From: Thiomonas sp.
Lineage (GTDB): Bacteria; Pseudomonadota; Gammaproteobacteria; Burkholderiales; Burkholderiaceae_C
Assembly (NCBI GenBank): GCA_027311065.1
Contig: DAICZP010000071.1
Coordinates: 1 to 37,197, forward strand
DNA length: 37,197 nucleotides
Direction of reading: 5' to 3'
Made by a program: the position numbers and the translations under genes. The notes below the pieces were generated by a model, which ran no database searches, was not told the DNA's origin, and saw only the letters and a program-made list of their open reading frames with translations. Positions 34,839 to 37,197 of this stretch are shown piece after piece (position 1 is the first letter of the stretch; the number at the start of each line of letters is the position of its first letter).

Positions 34839-35645
34839 GTGGCAAAAGAAGCGCAGCCCCTGACCCAGACGGTTCCAGTGATCGAGGGACGCGGCATTGT
34901 CAACCGCTTTGGCGCCCAATGCGTCCACGATGGACTCGATCTGGTCGTCGAACGTGGGCGCATCGTGGCGCTGGTGGGTGGCTCCGGCGCAGGCAAAACG
35001 GTGCTGCTGCGTACCCTGCTCATGTTGCGCGCGCCGCAAGGGGGAACCTTGCGTCTGTTCGGCGAGGATGCGCTGGGCGCGGGTGACGCGGGGCGCAGGC
35101 GCTTGCGGCAGCGCATCGGCGTGTTGTTCCAGGGCGGGGCACTGTTCACAGGACTGAGCGTGCTGGAAAACGTGATGCTGCCGTTACGCGAGCATACGTC
35201 GCTGGCAGCGCGCCTGGTGCCCGAGCTGGCGATGCTCAAGATCGCTCTTGCGGGCCTGCCCGCAGACGCGGCGCACAAACGACCTTCAGAGCTTTCCGGA
35301 GGCATGATCAAACGCGCGGCACTCGCCCGCGCGCTTGCCCTGGATCCGGAGTTGCTGGTGCTGGACGAGCCCACCTCCGGACTGGATCCAGTGGCCGCGG
35401 GTGCATTCGACGCATTGATCAAGGAATTGCGCGATTTGCTGGGGCTGACCATCCTACAGGCGACGCACGACCTGGATTCGATTGTCCATGGCAGCGATTG
35501 CGTCGCCTTTCTCGCGCGTCGGCGTCTGCTGGCGATGGCGCCGGCCGCGGAACTTGCGCGGCGCGAAGAACCCGAGTTGGTGGAATACTTTCAGGGGTCG
35601 CGCGCGCGCGCCTACCTGGGTCACAGCGGGGCTGGTTCATGCTAG
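34839..35645 (+). CDS. MCE/Mla-type lipid ABC transporter ATPase (MlaF-like)
   Basis: A protein of 268 residues starting with GTG three bases after the permease stop. Walker A is GGSGAGKT near residues 46-53, the signature is LSGGMIKRAALARALAL (the MIKR variant is typical of MlaF-type ATPases), Walker B is LLVLDEPTSGLDP and the switch is QATHDLDS. It powers lipid movement through the permease at the inner membrane. The C-terminal tail continues for about 40 residues past the core, with EYFQGSRARAY as in MlaF proteins. Confidence 0.9.
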   Translation: MAKEAQPLTQTVPVIEGRGIVNRFGAQCVHDGLDLVVERGRIVALVGGSGAGKTVLLRTLLMLRAPQGGTLRLFGEDALGAGDAGRRRLRQRIGVLFQGGALFTGLSVLENVMLPLREHTSLAARLVPELAMLKIALAGLPADAAHKRPSELSGGMIKRAALARALALDPELLVLDEPTSGLDPVAAGAFDALIKELRDLLGLTILQATHDLDSIVHGSDCVAFLARRRLLAMAPAAELARREEPELVEYFQGSRARAYLGHSGAGSC

Positions 35646-35655
35646 TCTGAACGAA

Positions 35656-36624
35656 ATGGAATCCAAGATCAATTACACCGCGGTGGGCGCATTTGTTCTG
35701 GCGCTGGGGTTGGCGTTGGCCGGGGTGCTCTGGTGGCTGTCGAGCGCGCAGCGTGCGCAACACGGCAGTACATATCTGGTGTTCGCCACGGACAACGTCA
35801 ACGGGCTGAGAGATTCCAGCGACGTGCTGTATCGTGGGGTACGGGTCGGGCGTGTCGCCTCGATCGGGATCGACCCTGTCAATCCGGCACTGGTGCGCAT
35901 TCGCATCGAACTTGATGCCGGCGTGCCGGTGCGCGCCGACACGGTGGCGCAGCTCAGTCCGCAAGGGGTGACGGGCCTCTCGGTGCTGAACCTCGCCGGG
36001 GGCAAGGCAGCGGCGCCGCTGGTCGCGGGCCCTGGTGAGCCATACCCTGTCATTCCCTATGCGCCGTCGGTTTTCTCGCGCCTTGAGGGTGGGTTGAATG
36101 ACGCCACCATCACGCTGTCGCGCATTGCGGGAAGACTGGACCAGTTGCTCAGTGCACAGAACTTGCAATCCCTCAACAGCATTCTTCGCCACGCTGCCGT
36201 CGTGAGCGCCAGCGTTTCCGCGCATAGCGACGATATTGCCCAGACGCTGGTCGCGATGCGCCAGGCGAGTCAGGAGCTGGCGGCCGTCGGCGCGCATGGG
36301 GAGCAGCTTTCAGCGCGCGGACAGCGGCTCATCCAGCACCTCGACGAGACCACGCAGCATCTGCAGAGCACCCTCGGCACACTGGACGCCACCGCGCGGA
36401 CATGGAACGGCGCGGCCCGGGAAGTGACGCGTCTTGGCGGTGCCGGCAACCGCGTGGTGGGGAATCTCCAGCAGCGCACGCTGCCTGGCCTCGACCGGTT
36501 GAGCGACAACTTGCGCAGCCTGAGCGTGCAGCTGACCGACCTTGTGCGCAGCCTGCGCTCCGACCCTTCGCAACTGCTCTATGGAGCGCCGACACCGGCG
36601 CCCGGCCCGGGAGAATCGCCTTGA
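35656..36624 (+). CDS. MCE-domain lipid-binding protein (MlaD-like)
   Basis: A protein of 322 residues anchored by a single N-terminal membrane span (NYTAVGAFVLALGLALAGVL, residues 6-25), with one MCE domain over about 36-118 (LVFATDNVNGLRDSSDVLYRG; VRVGRVASIGIDP; LSPQGVTGLSVLNL). A long helical, probably coiled-coil region follows, ending in a Pro-rich tail. It should form a periplasmic hexameric ring carrying lipid between the membranes. It is longer than E. coli MlaD (about 180 residues), so it may form a longer tube or bridge. ATG 35656 is ten bases after the ATPase stop; the frame upstream lies inside that gene. Confidence 0.9.
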   Translation: MESKINYTAVGAFVLALGLALAGVLWWLSSAQRAQHGSTYLVFATDNVNGLRDSSDVLYRGVRVGRVASIGIDPVNPALVRIRIELDAGVPVRADTVAQLSPQGVTGLSVLNLAGGKAAAPLVAGPGEPYPVIPYAPSVFSRLEGGLNDATITLSRIAGRLDQLLSAQNLQSLNSILRHAAVVSASVSAHSDDIAQTLVAMRQASQELAAVGAHGEQLSARGQRLIQHLDETTQHLQSTLGTLDATARTWNGAAREVTRLGGAGNRVVGNLQQRTLPGLDRLSDNLRSLSVQLTDLVRSLRSDPSQLLYGAPTPAPGPGESP

Positions 36625-37197
36625 AATCCGGCCTTGCCTCATTGTGCATGGTGCTCGCTCTGGGCGGGTGTGCGCTGCAGCGGCCATCACCGCACCTGGC
36701 AATGCGTTATCGCCTGTCGGGTCTGCGAGATTCTCTGACAGCGCCTGGGGTATCGCCCGCGGTGTTGCGGCTGCTGCCGGTGGACGCACCGCAAGGCATC
36801 GATACGGCCGCGATGGTCTACAGCCCGGCGCCGCAAAGCATCATGCATTACCGCGACAACAGCTGGGTCGTTCCTCCCGCCGACCTGGTGCGCCAGGCCC
36901 TGGCGCAAACGCTCCGTCGCCAGCCGTGGATCGCAGCAGTGGAAACTGACGCGGTACCGGCCGTTCCCGCCTGGACGTTGCACTGCGAGCTCGAGCGGCT
37001 CGAACACGATGTTGACGGGCCGACCGGGCGCGTGCGCCTGGCAATGGACTGCCAGCTCGTGCGCGGCGTCGACGGCGACCTTGCAGCCCACTGGCGCAGC
37101 GCTGGCGTGTTGCCCTTGTCGACGAATGACGCTGCACACTATGCTGCCGCGGCGCAGCAATTGCTCGATGCGGCGTTGCGCACCGCCGTGTCGAGGG
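36621..37197 (+). CDS. ABC transport auxiliary lipoprotein (PqiC/ABC_trans_aux type), 3' end missing
   Basis: The reading frame starts at TTG 36621, overlapping the TGA of the MCE gene as TTGA, and runs off the window after 192 codons. A short lipoprotein signal (MKSGLASLCMVLALGGC) places the lipidated Cys at residue 17. The following sequence (YRLSGLRDSL, VLRLLPVDAPQGIDTAAMVY, YRDNSWVVPPADLVRQALAQ) matches the outer membrane lipoproteins found with MCE transporters, which contact the MCE tube at the outer membrane. A separate ATG start further in would remove the signal, so TTG is preferred. Confidence 0.85.
   Translation, partial: MKSGLASLCMVLALGGCALQRPSPHLAMRYRLSGLRDSLTAPGVSPAVLRLLPVDAPQGIDTAAMVYSPAPQSIMHYRDNSWVVPPADLVRQALAQTLRRQPWIAAVETDAVPAVPAWTLHCELERLEHDVDGPTGRVRLAMDCQLVRGVDGDLAAHWRSAGVLPLSTNDAAHYAAAAQQLLDAALRTAVSR

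Overview
The window is a 37 kb piece of a high-GC proteobacterial chromosome, most likely from a betaproteobacterium of Burkholderiales type. The basis is family resemblance read by eye: a trifunctional PutA, a methyltransferase/rhodanese pair, a small Ala-rich lipoprotein, a FKBP/RoxA-like pair and a tRNA-Gly(CCC). It is almost wholly coding, and no gap between genes exceeds about 250 bases. I see no phage, insertion sequence, CRISPR array or defence island.

Layout. (1) 1-3195: the 3' part of a group 3b-like cytosolic [NiFe]-hydrogenase operon (flavin reductase subunit, small subunit, large subunit, maturation protease), all translationally coupled. (2) 3412-9386: the protein quality control cluster tig-clpP-clpX-lon. 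tig carries an in-frame TAA that cuts the reading frame inside the PPIase domain. lon has a good candidate heat-shock (sigma-32) promoter. (3) 9476-9666: tRNA-Ala(GGC) and tRNA-Glu(TTC), then a terminator. (4) 9806-18549: a trifunctional proline utilisation protein PutA on the minus strand, divergent from a complete branched-chain/hydrophobic amino acid ABC transporter (livKHMGF-type). Their shared control region holds phased GTTGCA elements, the core motif reported for the E. coli PutA operator. (5) 18627-20916: SlyD-like FKBP, a RoxA-type ribosomal oxygenase and a small unknown protein. (6) 21113-22895: Ala-rich lipoprotein with stacked terminators, ribosomal proteins L33 and L28 (minus strand), and ApaH. 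(7) 22971-27886: phosphomannomutase/phosphoglucomutase, a GT4 glycosyltransferase, heptosyltransferase WaaC and Kdo transferase WaaA, an envelope sugar/LPS core set. (8) 27887-31837: rhodanese, PIMT-like methyltransferase, an Nramp-related metal transporter behind a Fur-box-like element, TrmB, tRNA-Gly(CCC) and a family-6-type DNA glycosylase. (9) 31867-end: a lone GspE/PulE-type ATPase, then a four-gene MCE/Mla-type lipid transport operon (STAS-permease fusion, ATPase, MCE protein, auxiliary lipoprotein cut by the window edge).

Most genes are housekeeping. The observations most worth testing are the nonsense codon in tig, the PutA/ABC-transporter intergenic region (a possible proline-responsive transport and catabolism unit), the altered metal-site motif of the Nramp-like protein together with its Fur-like box, the hairpin series between livK and livH, and the long stem-loop ahead of tig. 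No computation was run; functions are assigned from motifs, length and gene order.
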